DNA of 64,000 nucleotides from Tetrahymena elliotti 4EA (lineage: Eukaryota; Ciliophora; Oligohymenophorea; Hymenostomatida; Tetrahymenidae): NCBI GenBank assembly GCA_000231825.2, contig JH720301.1:372001-436000 (forward strand). Direction: 5' to 3'. The translations under genes and the position numbers were made by a program. Of this stretch, positions 1 to 12,553 are shown piece by piece. The notes beneath the pieces were generated by a model. That model saw nothing but the letters and a program-made list of their open reading frames with translations, ran no database searches and had not been told where the DNA came from. Every line of letters starts with the position of its first letter. Position 1 is the stretch's first letter.

Positions 1-895
1 AGCTGAGAATCTCTGTCTCCTTATTTTAGCTAAATCATATATTGTTTCTTAACAGAATAAACCTTTTAGAAATTGGTTATTAATTGATTAATCCATTTTT
101 AGTTGTCTTCACTTCTTGAATAAAGCTCCTTTATTAAATTATTATTTTAAGCAAATGTTAGAAAAAAATCTTTTTTTATGGCTTTAAAAACAGCAAAGTC
201 ACTATTAATAAAAATGCTAAAATATCTATTGTCAATTATTTTTTCATTTTGTATATTATTAGTTTCATTTTTTATTTCTTAATCCTAAAAATCTTATTCT
301 TCTTAAAGTTTCCTATCTAAATCAAACTACTGAGAATTAAAAATCTCATCAATACCTAAAATATCATAAGGATTCATTTCTGCAAGCTCAATATTTTTTT
401 GTTGAAAAGCTCTAGTTGCTAATAGCTTTTGGTTTTCTCTCCAAGGATCATCAAGCTCTAACTCATTAATAACAATATTTTTCTTTAGCTGTTAAATATT
501 TAAATATTTTAAATTAAATATTTTTAATTATTTATTTATATTACGGCAATCTATCCCTTTTAGAATAAATAAACATATTCAGACTAATCTCCCTCTAAAT
601 AAAGATGTTACTTCTTAACTAAGCTTAATTTAGTCATATTTTTGAGCAATAATTTCAGCTAATCATTGTAACAGTTTTAAAATAATTTATATCTTCTTAG
701 TTTATTGCATTTCTTTAACAATTTGCGCTCTTACTCTGTATCTTAAATCAATTTATAATCCTTTTAATTTGGCATTTCAGTAAACTTATCAAATATATTT
801 CTAATTTTAATTGATGATTAATTAAAACAATTATTATATTCATTAAATATAAAAAAACACAAATCTTGATATAAAACTTATTTCTAACCATTCAT
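1..895 (-). CDS. Cyclic-nucleotide-binding domain protein, 5' part only
   Basis: Partial gene running off the left edge. With TAA/TAG read as Gln, the ATG at 895-893 opens a frame to 545; a GT...AG intron (489-544) follows and the frame continues in phase 0 to base 1. Roughly residues 65-120 resemble the start of a cNMP-binding beta-roll: a hydrophobic helix (LLLKNM) precedes the strand-turn-strand LEGDQSEYVYLFQKGQIA, as in the regulatory subunit and channel families. The phosphate-binding cassette is not visible. The second exon is charged, with a DPWRENQKL stretch. Ciliates encode many such proteins (kinase regulatory subunits, channels, stand-alone cNBD proteins), and I cannot tell which this is. 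The start could lie further upstream, but the DNA beyond 895 looks non-coding. Confidence 0.62.
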
Positions 896-1793
896 TAAAT
901 TAATAAATATTTATTAAAAATTATTTTTAAAAAGTCTTATTTATTTTTTCATGTTTTTAAAAAGCACATTTGTTTTAATAAAACTAAAATACATTTTTAA
1001 TCTAATTTTTAAAATAATTCTAAAAAAGAAATCTATTAATTTATCTCATTTCATATTTTAGGTACTAAATCAATTTAAATCACTGTACAAATAGAGACAG
1101 TAAGTGATTAATTTATCTATTTCAATTAAAAATAATTTTATCTTTTTATGTAAAACATTGAAAATTTTATTTTAATAATTGATTTGATTGTATATTAGTT
1201 TAAATGGGTTTATTTATTTTAATAAAAACAACAAATTTACTCAATTAATTTTTAATAATTTTGCTAAAAAATAAATTCTAATTCTATAAATCAATTTAGT
1301 TTATTAAAATTATTTCTAAAATAATAAAAAAAATTATTTACAAATAAACTTAACTACAGAAAGATTTCAAACAACTTGCTATAATACTTTGTTTAGAAAC
1401 ATTTTAATTTAATAAATTAGGTTGAATAAAGGTATGAAAAGACATAATTTTAAGGAAGATAAGTGAAGAAGATAGATTGGATAGTAGATTTTCTATAAAA
1501 CCTATTTCATAAAATAATATTTAATTAAAAAAGCATTTGTAAAGATTGATATAGATATAATTGTATATTTTCTTAAGAAAGTTTTGTTAAGACATAAAGC
1601 ATATATATATTTAAAAGGATAAGCTAAAAAAGAAGATTGATAATAACTAATAAATCTTAAATATATTAATGAAAAACAAGAGAGTTAATAAAGGACAAAG
1701 AAATCTAAGGAAAAAAGAAAATCTATAAGAAGATATTAATAAATAACAAAAAATTAAAAAATATAATAAATTTATAAGTAAAAAGTAATCAAT
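896..1793. other. Divergent intergenic region
   Basis: About 0.9 kb between the minus-strand cNBD gene and the plus-strand eIF2-gamma gene, so it should contain both promoters. It is very AT-rich. The 350 bases nearest eIF2-gamma are purine-rich (many AAG/GAA runs), which fits a 5' leader. I see no gene in it. Confidence 0.5.
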
Positions 1794-3947
1794 ATGGAAA
1801 TGAGTAGCAATTAATAATTAAACGCTTAGTAAATTGAGGAATTAATGAATAGAAATCCTCAACTTAGAAAATAAACTTATGAATAAATTGCTGGTTTATC
1901 TCCTCTCTCCCCAGAAGTTATTTCTCGTTAGGCAACCATTAATATTGGTAAAAAATTTACTAAATTCAAGCTAGATTTAATAATTAGTTTGTAAATTTAG
2001 GCTAAAAGCTAAATATTTTAATTATTATTATATTAGGTACTATTGGTCATGTCGCTCATGGTAAATCCACTCTCGTTAAAGCTATTTCTGGTGTCCAGTA
2101 AGAATTTTTAATAAGTTTTGATATAAGCCATAGCAAGCAGTAATAAACTGAATGAATATTTCCAAAAATTTATAAGAAATATTATTTTTTTAGGATCTTC
2201 ATAAAATAGAAAATAAAATAAAATATTTCAAAAAGCTTTCTTAAAACATAAAAAAATCAAAGCATCAAAAATAAAATAATTAAAAATTCTGCTTGGTTGC
2301 TAAAATATAAATTATATATGGCTAAATACAATTTTTTCAATTCAATTTAAAAAATATATTTTTACTAAATTGTTTTCTTAAATTATCTAAAAAGCACTGT
2401 CAAGTTCAAATAAGAAAAGGTTAGAAACATTACAATCAGATTAGGTTATGCAAATGCTAAGATTTACTAATGCCCTGTTTGCCCTGCCCCTTAATGCTAC
2501 AAGTCATACTCAAGTAAATATAGAATTTAGGGAAAAAACAATAAAAAATATATATAGATATGTGCAAATTTACAGTCTTTATTTTAAAGCAAAAATAATA
2601 TTGATCGTATCTTTAAATTTATGAACAAGTTAAAATTGATAGAATAAATTTTTTAATAGCAACGCATATATACCATTCTAAATAAATGAAAAACAAGAAT
2701 TTATCAATTTTTATTTCATATAAATATAGGTGATAAAGCTGATGATGCTAAGTGTGATAACGAAGGTTGCAACTAAACTATGACTTTAATTAGACACGTT
2801 TCTTTTGTCGATTGCCCTGGTCACGATATTCTTATGAGTACTATGTTAACTGGCGCTGCTGTCATGGATGCTGCTCTTTTAATCGTTGCTGGTAATATGA
2901 CTTGCCCTCAACCTTAAACTGCTGAACATTTAGCTGCCGTCGATATTATGAAATTAAAACATATCTTAATCATCTAAAATAAGATTGATATTATATTTAA
3001 GGAATCTAAGGATGCTGCTGTTCAAAATTATAAGGAAATTAAATAATTCATCTTAGGTACAAATGCTGAAAACTCTCCTATCATTCCTTGTTCTGCCTAA
3101 TTAAAATACAATGTTGATGCTGTTTGCTAATACATCTGCACTTACTTCCCTGTTCCTTAAAGAGATCTTAGAGCTAACCCTAAGCTTATTATTATTAGGT
3201 AAGTTATTTTTTTTATATTATTAAAATCAGTAAGTAAACAATATATTAATCTAATAGATCATTCGATGTCAACAAGCCTGGTGCTACTGTTGATACTTTG
3301 AAGGGTGGTGTTGTTGGTGGCTCCATTTTAGAAGGTATTTTGAAGATTGGTGATGAAATCGAAATCCGTCCTGGTTTGATCAGCAAGGATCAAAATGGTA
3401 ACGTTAAATGTACTCCTATCAAATCTCGTATCGTTTCCTTACTTGCTGAAAAGAATGATTTACTTTATGCAGTTCCTGGTGGTTTAATTGGTGTTGGTTT
3501 ACTTGTTGATCCCTCGATTACTCGTAACGATAGACTCGTTGGTAATGTTTTGGGTTATCCTGGTAAGTTACCTGAAATATATACAAAGATCAGTGTCAAC
3601 TTCTATCTCTTGAAAAGACTTATTGGTGTTAAGAGTGAAGGTGATAACAGAAGTCACAAGATTGCTAAGATTGCTGCTAATGAAACTCTTAAATTTAATG
3701 TTGGTTCCACTGAAACTCCTGGACGTGTTGTTCAAGTTCAAGATGTAAAAATACAAATTATTTAATTATTAAGTTTTTTAATATTTTTTTTAAACAAAAT
3801 TAGAATGTTATGACTGTTGAACTCAACAATCCTCTTTGTACTTAAATCGGAGAAAAGGTAGCTTTCTCTAGAAGAATCGATAAGAAATTCAGACTTATTG
3901 GTTGGGGTGTTATTAAGTCTGGTCAAACTATGGGAGTCTAAAACTGA
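1794..3947 (+). CDS. EIF2S3: Translation initiation factor eIF2 subunit gamma
   Basis: GTPase subunit of the eIF2 complex that carries initiator Met-tRNA to the 40S ribosome in the cytoplasm. Six exons: 1794-1947, 2037-2097, 2395-2513, 2730-3198, 3258-3744, 3804-3947; all phases agree and give 477 residues, close to the 472 of the human protein. Motifs seen: P-loop [20 protein letters not shown], the SAQLKYN segment, and a zinc-knuckle-like region with CPVC and two later Cys residues. The C-terminal half carries [13 protein letters not shown] and FRLIGWG. The first codons are ATG GAA ATG; I took the first ATG, but the start could be 1800. TGA ends the frame two codons after GV. Introns are 51-297 bases and AT-rich. 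The call is secure. Confidence 0.97.
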
Positions 3948-5513
3948 AAAGACAATTTTATTCAAAAAGAAAAAAAATAAATTATATTAAATGTATTTAA
4001 AACTAAAAAAAAATAAAATTATAATATAAAATAAATAAACATATTTATTTTTTAATTATATGATTGTAATACTTTATATTTTTTATCATAAGGTTGTTTG
4101 TTTTTAAACTATTCAAATCTACTATTTAAAAACCAAAATCTATTTTAAGAGTTCTTTCTCCTTGCTTTTTATTTTCTTCCTGTTTCTTGTTTAACTAAAT
4201 ACTTATTATTAACTAATCATAAATTCAATTAACTTTCATTAAAATCAAAATTTGTTAATTTTATGAAGACTAGTAAATTAAACAAAATATAAAAATTTAA
4301 TCAATTTTGATAACAATAAAAATCGAATATTTAAATTTCAAATTATATCAAAATTTAAAGATTTCATTTATTGTTACTCATTAATTTATTTTTCTTAAAA
4401 ATTTTAAAACAAATAAACTTTTTTTCTTCTTGAATCATAATTAAAGATTGCTTGGAATTTTAAAGTAAGCTCATTTTAAATGAAAAATAGCACATTTTCT
4501 ATTTTTATTGGTTTTTGGTTTTATTTTTTCACTTTTGTTGCTCACTGATAAAAAAAGGCTTAAGATTTTTCAAAAAAACTATTTTAGTTATTGCTTTATT
4601 TTACATTTTTTATTTAAATAACCAAAGATATTTTAAAGATTCGATCTAAAAAAATATTAATTAGTTCATCAATAGATCTTATTCTATAGTACCTTATAAA
4701 TTATTTGAGATTAATCGAAGATAAATTTAATTTTAATTATTATTAAAATTTTGCAAAACTATTTACAATGAATACAAAGGATTATTTTTGAATTTCTAAA
4801 AAAATTTGAGGGGTTTTTATTAAATATTTTGAAAAATCAAGTACTTTTTATTTTTATCCATGAAGCTTGCTTTTTCTAATTTGTGTAAATTAAAATGTAT
4901 AACAAGGTGAAATTTTTGAGGATCTTTCTCTTTAAATAATTTATTGAAAAATTACATACTATTTCCAAAAAATACTCTACCTAATTTTCTCAAAAAAATA
5001 AATACGTCTCTAGTAAAATCAAAAAGAGGTGTCTCTATTAAAATAAAAGCAGTAAAGATAGAAAATAATAGTTTTAAGTATTTTTTTTTACTAAAATTTA
5101 GAAAATTTAACTTATGATAAAAACAGCTTAAATTTTCTAAAAATCTGCTGTAATTATTGCTAAATTTATAAATATATAGATTAATATAAAAATTTTTCCT
5201 TTACAAGATATATAAAGTAAGTAAATAAATGAGAAAGTAATACTTACAAATTTTTTTTATTTAATAAGCTTGACATTCATAATTATAAATTATGGGATCA
5301 TTTATTCGATTTTAGATATAAATAAATACTGAATAGTTATTTTTAATGTAATATCTAAATTGTTATTTTTTTCCTGAAAAAATATGTAACCCAGTCCGCA
5401 TGTTAAATTTATATAATGTTCCTCTTAGTAAAAATAAAATCAGTAATATTTGATAAGCAAATTACTTACTTTTTTTTGTTGCCAGTAAAATAAACTGCAT
5501 ACTCTTTATACAA
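3948..5513. other. Convergent intergenic region
   Basis: About 1.6 kb between the 3' ends of the eIF2-gamma and Sen34-like genes. It holds A/T tracts only. I found no frame with coding character, no tRNA-like T-arm and no repeat of note. Poly-A signals for both genes probably lie near the edges but cannot be singled out in such AT-rich DNA. Confidence 0.5.
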
Positions 5514-6164
5514 TCAATAATGCTGTAATCTTTACATTTTACTAAATGAGACAAGTTTGGAAGAGTCTTATTGAATATGATTTTTTCCTTCATTCAAATC
5601 TTAAATATGGGAGACTGGTATTAGCTTTGCTAAAATAGCTTCTTTTTTTGCTATTGTGCAAAGACGATTAATTAAAATTATATTTTCAGTAATATTGGTT
5701 GAAATCTCTTGACTTGAAAAGGAATTTTTGGCGTCAGATAAAAATACTAAATATTTTGCATGATGGATTGCTGGATCATTATCATAGGCTAAAAAATTAG
5801 CCCCAAATTTCCTTGCTGAAATTAAATAATATCCTTTCTTAGTAAGAGTCTCAAAAGCAATATAAGAATCCTATTTAATTATATCTTTTATAAATAAAGG
5901 ATCCTAGCACTCGAAAGAAAATTCCTAGCCGCAATTTTAAATCAAATAGGCTAGAGAATAAGCATCAAGTTAAAATGGGGGTCCTTTTATCTATTTTTAC
6001 TAAGTCAAATGGCAAAATGAACCTACTGGTTCTGCTAAAATTCTATACTAGTCCTTCAGATACTAGGCTTAATGAGGACACTAAAAATAGCCCTAAAAAT
6101 CTACTGCTGAATTATCTTTGTCAAAAGTAGGTTTTTGTATTACGAAGATAGTTTTTTCATTCAT
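5514..6164 (-). CDS. TSEN34: tRNA-splicing endonuclease subunit, Sen34-like
   Basis: Single exon of 216 residues ending in TGA. In yeast and animals Sen34 is one of the two catalytic subunits of the nuclear/mitochondrial-surface endonuclease and cuts the 3' splice site of intron-containing pre-tRNAs. The C-terminal half matches the tRNA_int_endo fold: a KKGYYLISARKFGANFLAY block at 109-127, then DP and HHAKY. The catalytic Tyr-His-Lys triad is best read as Y127, H134 or H135, and K173 or K174 in IAKKEAI. The KFG..FL.Y..DP pattern favours Sen34 over Sen2. The N-terminal half is divergent. The protein is shorter than human TSEN34 (about 310 residues) and lacks its long linker. Start at the first ATG; no intron needed. 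Confidence 0.82.
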
Positions 6165-7921
6165 AGATCGTTTACTTTTATTTATATATTACGAAATAAT
6201 GAAATACTGTTTCGAAAAATAGTTAAAAAAATACTCTGAGCCAATCAGCAAATCTTACTTATTTTTATTTATTTCTTTTTTTCTTTTTTGATTATATTAC
6301 TAGAGAGTCTATCTGTAAACAAGATTAATTTTGTCAAATTTTATCAGGAATTCAATACATTTAAGTATTCATGGGTCTTTCTATTCTACCCTCTAAATCC
6401 ACATTGAAAATAATAAAGATAATTCCTTTTATACAATAAATCCTATTTATTTTTAACAATGAAACTAAAATTTTTGTCGTTATTTCAAATTAAATAGCTT
6501 GAAACAATAAAGGTTATTAATTTTTAATTTACAATCATGATAATTAATTTTTGTAAAAGTAAAAAAAGCTAAACCAAGAAGTTGAAATATCTTGGTTAAT
6601 TATTAATTAGATATATACTAATGATATTTTTATTATTTACTGAATACGGTTTGAAGCTTTCTTAATAATGCTATGATTGTTCAAATCAATTTTATACTCA
6701 AGGTTAGTATTTTAAAAGGTGTGGATATAACAAAATTGCTATAAATATATTTAAATTTGTAAATGGATCAAAATACCATGAATATTTACTAATTAGGAGG
6801 GGGAAAATGTTAGATTGAGAAATTTATTAATTTATTCTTGACTGATAACCTATTGGTTTATTAGAGCTTGATTTTCTTAAATATTGAAAGATAAAAAATG
6901 AGTGTTTGAAAAAAATAGAAAATAAGTAGAAAAATGTAAATCATTTTGAATAAAACATTTACATTAAGAATTCTTTGGCAAAATGTTAAAAATTAATATG
7001 AGAAATGTTTTTTAATAAATTGATTTTCTATAGTAAAAGAGTTAAAAATTAAAAAAATTTATTTACTTCCCCTGATTAATACTTGATGGAATTACAAGTA
7101 AGTCTTGTTTTAAGAAAAAAAAATTGGTTTTTAATATAGATTAATATAATAAATTAAATTTCTTTCAATACAATTTTATTCTTTCCAAAACAGGATAAAA
7201 AAGATAATGAATTTGTATCTTAAATTAATCCTAGAAAACTTTTTTTACAAGCAATCTTTATCGACCAACTGTTAATTTCTTTTTTATTATATTTTTAACT
7301 ACATTTATTTAAGAGAGATACTCCTTTTGACTAAGAAGGGTATGACGTAAAAAAACAGATATGATTTAAATATTTTTTTAATATTTTTTGAGGGAAAAAT
7401 AATTAATTTTGTATAATAATGTAAAAAGAAAGAGTTTGCTTAAATTTTCACCACCTAATAATTATTAAGCAATATTTAATTAATGTGAAGAAAAGATGAA
7501 AGCAATTTAAGATAAACAAGAGATTTGATAAAATACTAATATTTATCATGGTTATGGAATATAAAAGATTTCGTTAATTGTAGAAAGATAAATAACATAA
7601 TTGTATCTTTATAAAGCTAGATTAGATAATTTTGATCACTCTATACTCTCTATTTCCTATTTAGAAATTAATTTGTAATTATCTTATAGATCATTCAAGC
7701 TTATTGTCGAAAAATATCAATAGAGAAAAATTTTTAACAGCTTGCCTACATGAGAAGAAGTTCGAATAAACTATAACCATACCTAAATTTGATTACATAA
7801 ACTGTTATAAAGTTTTGACAATCTCATAGTAGCATGTGTAATTTTAACATATTTAGAAAATATTTTCTCAATTAAAACTCAAATAGATTTTTATAAATAG
7901 AAAAGCAGATACTTTGTTTAA

Positions 7922-7945
7922 TATATGTATATATATATATATGCA
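7922..7945. repeat. TA dinucleotide microsatellite
   Basis: Alternating T and A with one G interruption, followed by ATGCATGCAT. Simple sequence in an intergenic region. Confidence 0.8.
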
Positions 7946-8310
7946 TGCATAAGATAATTAAATTTTTGAGTATAAATTTATTGATTTTCAATTTGAAATA
8001 TGTATAAAAGCTAATAATTTAATGGCATTTAGTTTAAAGGATAAGAATGCTCTGAAAGCATTTATAGAAAAGATTCTCTTTCAATTCATTTTTCAAATGT
8101 AGGAGATAAAACCTCCATTATTTTCATTTTGGTTAATGGTGACTAACTTATTTATCAATTTACTTATTTAATTTTTTTTATTGCAGTAACAATTATACAA
8201 TTTTTGATTTTTATTAGTAATCTGAAAAAAAAAAATAAGAGAAAAAGTATTCAAAGTGGGTAAAAACGCTAAACGTACGTTCACTCAATCAATCACTTTC
8301 TAAAGTAAAA

Positions 8311-8333
8311 GATAGAAAGATAGATAGATAATT
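8311..8333. repeat. GATA-type microsatellite
   Basis: Several near-perfect GATA units in tandem in a non-coding stretch. Similar short GATA tracts occur near 9900 and 11700. Confidence 0.7.
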
Positions 8334-8702
8334 GATATTTAACTCTTTATTAGTCTTACATTAATTTGATTTAAATCAGCAATATAGATTTAATTTAAAT
8401 TATTTATTTAGGCTAAATAATTATCAATCAATATCTATTTGCTTTCATTTATTTGAAAACCTTGAATGAATTTTATTGATGAATTTTAATTAATTTGTCA
8501 AGAGTCTATTTTCATATATATTTTTATAATTATCATTTTTTATTGATTATTTGTTAATAGAGCATAGAATTATTCTAATACTGTTAATTTTATGTGTATT
8601 TTTTTATTATTTTGTTAAGTAGATACGAAATTATTGTGATTTCTTTTCAATTATTTGTATTCTTTTGGAAAATGTGAAAAAATTTCATCTGCTTGTGACT
8701 AA

Positions 8703-9788
8703 TCAGCATGATGATAACTTCAAGTGTTTCTTTTTTATTATTTTAAGGCAATTTAACAATTCATGATCTTCACAAGCACTTTTGCAAAAATTTATAAATG
8801 TTTCGTGTGAGGCTTTATCTCCAACGTCACTTCTTTCTAACCAAGAGCTTGCATAGTTGTTAATGAAGTGTTTGAAAACTATTCCATATTGTTAATGTTG
8901 GATAATCTTGCACACAAGAGAATTGTTGTAACTTTAGTTTTTGTTGTATCTTAAATAGCGCTTTTTTAAGTCTTCTACTGATTTGAATGAGCATTGTTCC
9001 ACAATCTCGTCATTTTGATTTTCGTTCATGTTTAAGATGAAGTTTCCAAAAGCTTTCAATACGTTTTTGACACTATTTTTCTTCTCGGATTTGATAAATG
9101 TAGACTAGACATCACCATTTTGAGAAGTATTACATTCTTCACTTTCATCCTCAATTATAAGAGAAGTAGTGCTCATGCTAGAAGATGTCAATATGGTTTA
9201 GCTTTTATTTCTCATTTCTTCAATTTTTTAGCTATCTTCAGTCTCAGTGTATTGCTCAATATTTGTATTTTCAACTTAGAAATCTTCAAATCTAGCTTAC
9301 GAGGATGCTGGAGAATTACTAGTAGAGTTGGAATATTTTTATTAATTAGGAGAGTTGGGGGCTGTTGATTTTTGCTTATCTTCTTCCTCTTCTTCTATTT
9401 CTTCTATGCTCTAAGTTGAAATTTATTTGTTTTGAATGAAGTTTTAAGATAGGCTTTGCTGGGAATAGATGTCAAGGAATTAGTTGATAGTTCCATCTCC
9501 CTAAGCTTATTTATTGAGTAAGTTATTTGATTCAAATTTCTAATTAGAAATATTTAGCTTTTGAGTAGAAGTCTATTCTTTAGTTTTTATAAAAATATTA
9601 TTTGAAATCTAAAGCTGTCCAAAGGGTGAGTCAACTACTAGTTTTATTTCCAAACAATCTTAGTTAATAGAAGGTACTATCTCAGTAGAAATATTTATTT
9701 TATTAGTCTTAAGCTTATTGTTTGCGAAATGCTTCTGTGATTGCAGCAAAGAAAGATTGAAATTAGGTAAGAAAATATTTTAGTTCAT
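8703..9788 (-). CDS. Hypothetical protein with conserved-looking C-terminal domain
   Basis: Single exon of 361 residues, start ATG at 9788, stop TGA at 8703. Not recognised as a named family. Residues 1-235 are low-complexity, rich in Ser, Asn, Gln and Glu, with a poly-Glu stretch (IEEIEEEEED) near the middle. From about residue 240 the composition changes to an ordered, helix-like block of about 115 residues, starting near VKNVLKAFGNFI and including WLERSD and a Cys-containing helix FCKSACEDHELL. It ends in a basic tail. The pattern of a disordered leader and a compact C-terminal domain recalls uncharacterised multigene families of ciliates, but I cannot name one. The sense frame uses TAA/TAG for Gln throughout, which supports a real gene. 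Confidence 0.68.
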
Positions 9789-12553
9789 TTATATGAGGTT
9801 TTATTGAATTAAGATAAAATTTATTTAGGTTTAGTAATTAAGTCTCTTGATAAGTAGTTAGTTTATTTGTGTTTTTGTTAGTTTGTTAGATATTTTGATA
9901 GATAGATAGTTAGTCTGTGAAATAGTTCTTCTTTTTTTAGAAAGAACGATACTTTTTGATTTTAATTAATTTTTAATAAAATATCTTTTATATATACGCT
10001 TTATAGTCCTTATCTTTTTAATCTGGAGTGCTTGGTGTGAAATAAGCTTATACACATCTGATTAAACACAATCAATCAAACAAAGGTTTGCTCTAAAATT
10101 AGATGATGCAAACAATTTAATTAAAAACTACAACTATTCAAGCATTTCAAATTTATAATAAAAACTATATCAAAAGTACTGAATTAAAAATTATGAAAGA
10201 TTCTTTTCATTAATTGGTAAGAATATTTAATTAAATTTTACCTCCCTCTTTGCCAAAATTTTTTGTTGTTAATTTATCTTCTCCCATATCTATACATTGC
10301 CCTTTATTTTAAACAAGAAAAAGATTTTTTACAATTCTTTTCCTATAATGCACCCTCTCACAAGTACAAAGAAATTATTTATTTCTATTTTATTAAATTC
10401 GGGTGATAGGTAGGCTAGAAAATGTTGAGATAAAAAAAGCATGAATTTAAGGAAAATAAGATTTTAGATTTGCAAAAAAAGAAGAAAATAAATAGTTAAC
10501 AAGCCAAGCATTTTGAACAAATAAATCAGAATTAATGGGTTATGTTTATGAATGATAGAAGTTTTGATTAAATTAGTATATGCAGTACTGTAAATATTTT
10601 GCTGAGATTTCTATTAGGTATTTACTTTATTAAAAATTTTGTTTGATTAAATATTCAATTCAGTCAGAACACAATTACATAACTATTAAGGGTTTCTTTC
10701 TTTTATTCTTTGTATATTATTACATTAAGCAATAAATTTCAAGTGGGTTTTTCTCGTCTCTCAAATATTCAATTAATATCAAAATAATAATAATACTCTC
10801 AATTTGATTAACAAATTTCATTATAGTAAGCTAGTCAAAAATGAAAATATTCCATGTACTTTTTTTATTTGAATGTATTGGGTAAAAAAGAATATTATGG
10901 GAAATTTCATAAAATATCTTTTTATTTAACTATTTTGAAGACATATACAGTAGCTTTCTATTCTTTTAATAAAATAAATACAAAAACCAATTTCAAAAGA
11001 ATTAATTGCCTTAAAATTTCTTCAAAACATTTACTTATAAATACTTAACTCTTAACTTTTCCTTAAATACATTCAAAAATTAGAAATTATTTAAATTAGC
11101 AAAAAGAATAAATGGGGAAAATTCACCTTAAAGGCTTCATTTAGTAAATGAGAATTAAAACAAATAAGAAGAATGAAAAATATGCAAAAGAAAAATATTT
11201 TAAAAATATTTAACTTAAATATTTCATTCTAAATTCATGAAATGATCAAAAATATTAAGTGCTAATATTTCATATTTTATTAATATTTTTGATAATTTCA
11301 ATCAATTTTTGAGCTCAAATAGTTTTTTTTGGTTTAATTGATACAAATACTATTAGAAAGCTTAAAAGTAAATTTTTTACTTAAATTACTTCCTCCTTTT
11401 AATCTATTAATTTTAAATACAGCTTTATTGTTGCTTTTAATCATTCAAATTTGTTAGATAATCTCAATTCCACACCTATAGAAGATAATTCAAATTATTA
11501 AATTTTCTTTTAATGATCCTTAAAATCTCTTGAAAATTTTGAATTTTATTCTACTTTAAAATAGTTCTTCTTCATATGCACTATTATATCAGTAGAATGA
11601 GCTTATTAAAATTAGAATGAATGATGCCTTTTAAAATTTCTTAAAAAAAATAAGGAAGTTTACATGTTAAATAGAAAAAAAATAACTTAGAGAGAGATAG
11701 ATAGAGAGGCAAAATAAAAAATACTGAACTAAAACTTAAAATTTGAAAATAATTTAGGTATGTTTATTTGATTTCATAAACAAGAAATATCTTCTATAAT
11801 CATAGAAATTATTATCTATAATGGGTAGAATGTAAGAATTTCAAAAAAAATTATATTAGATTTCAGTAAAACGAAACATTTCTATCTAATTTGTAGATTT
11901 AAAATTAACATCAGTTTCTTTGAAAAAAAATATAGCTTCCTAACGAAATTATTAATTTTATTTAAATATTTTTTAAAGTAATACTTAAAATTTAAATATT
12001 TTTGTTACACTTTTTAATCATAAAAGAATAAATTAAAATTTTTCTTATTTAATTGAATAACTCTTTTCAAATTTTTTTGAATTTTCCTTCATTTATTCTC
12101 TTGTGAGTCAAATCAATATTACTAGATTTGTTTGTAACAGTGTTGAGTCTATTAATTTTCTATTTTAAGGTTAAAGTATTTATGTGTTTTATATTTTGAG
12201 ATTATTCTGAAAATTAGTACTTTGTTAAAATTCAAGGACACATTTTTTCAAGGAAATCTGTACTGGACTATACTGAACAGTACTGCTTGGTTTAATTTAA
12301 TGTAAGAAAAATAAATCATATCAAAAATATTATGAAAAGGAAATAAAATAAATAAATAACTGTAAGAAAATGGAGTAATTATTAAAAAGTAACAAATAGC
12401 TTTATAAATTAAAGAAGAGTAAGGATATATAAATGTATGGCAGCTTGTAAATTAAAAATGATATTAATTATTTTTTGTGTTTTTGTTTGTTATGATTATT
12501 ACTTTTAGATTTTTTAAATTTTGCAAGAGAGGGAGAGAAGAGAAAGAGTCAGA
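9789..12553. other. Intergenic region
   Basis: About 2.8 kb of very AT-rich DNA. The left end should hold the promoter of the 8703-9788 gene. Small open frames exist (for example 10854-11048) but their composition is that of the surrounding DNA. A short inverted element around CAGTACTG lies near 12250-12290. I see no gene. Confidence 0.45.

Larger units (their letters stand above)
6165..8702. other. Intergenic region
   Basis: About 2.5 kb between two minus-strand genes. The right part, up to the 3' end at 8703, is their spacer; the left part next to 6164 should contain the promoter of the Sen34-like gene. It includes a TA-rich microsatellite (7922-7945) and a short GATA-type tract (8311-8333). 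No gene seen on either strand. Confidence 0.5.

Noticed and set aside
3298..3765. A standard-code ORF inside eIF2-gamma as a complete protein
   Set aside because: It is one exon of the six-exon eIF2-gamma gene; its apparent start is Leu (TTG)-adjacent and its end runs into an intron.
10854..11048. Small plus-strand ORF as a gene
   Set aside because: Composition equals the surrounding AT-rich DNA (Phe, Tyr, Lys, Asn, Ile rich), no conserved motif, no Gln reassigned codons.
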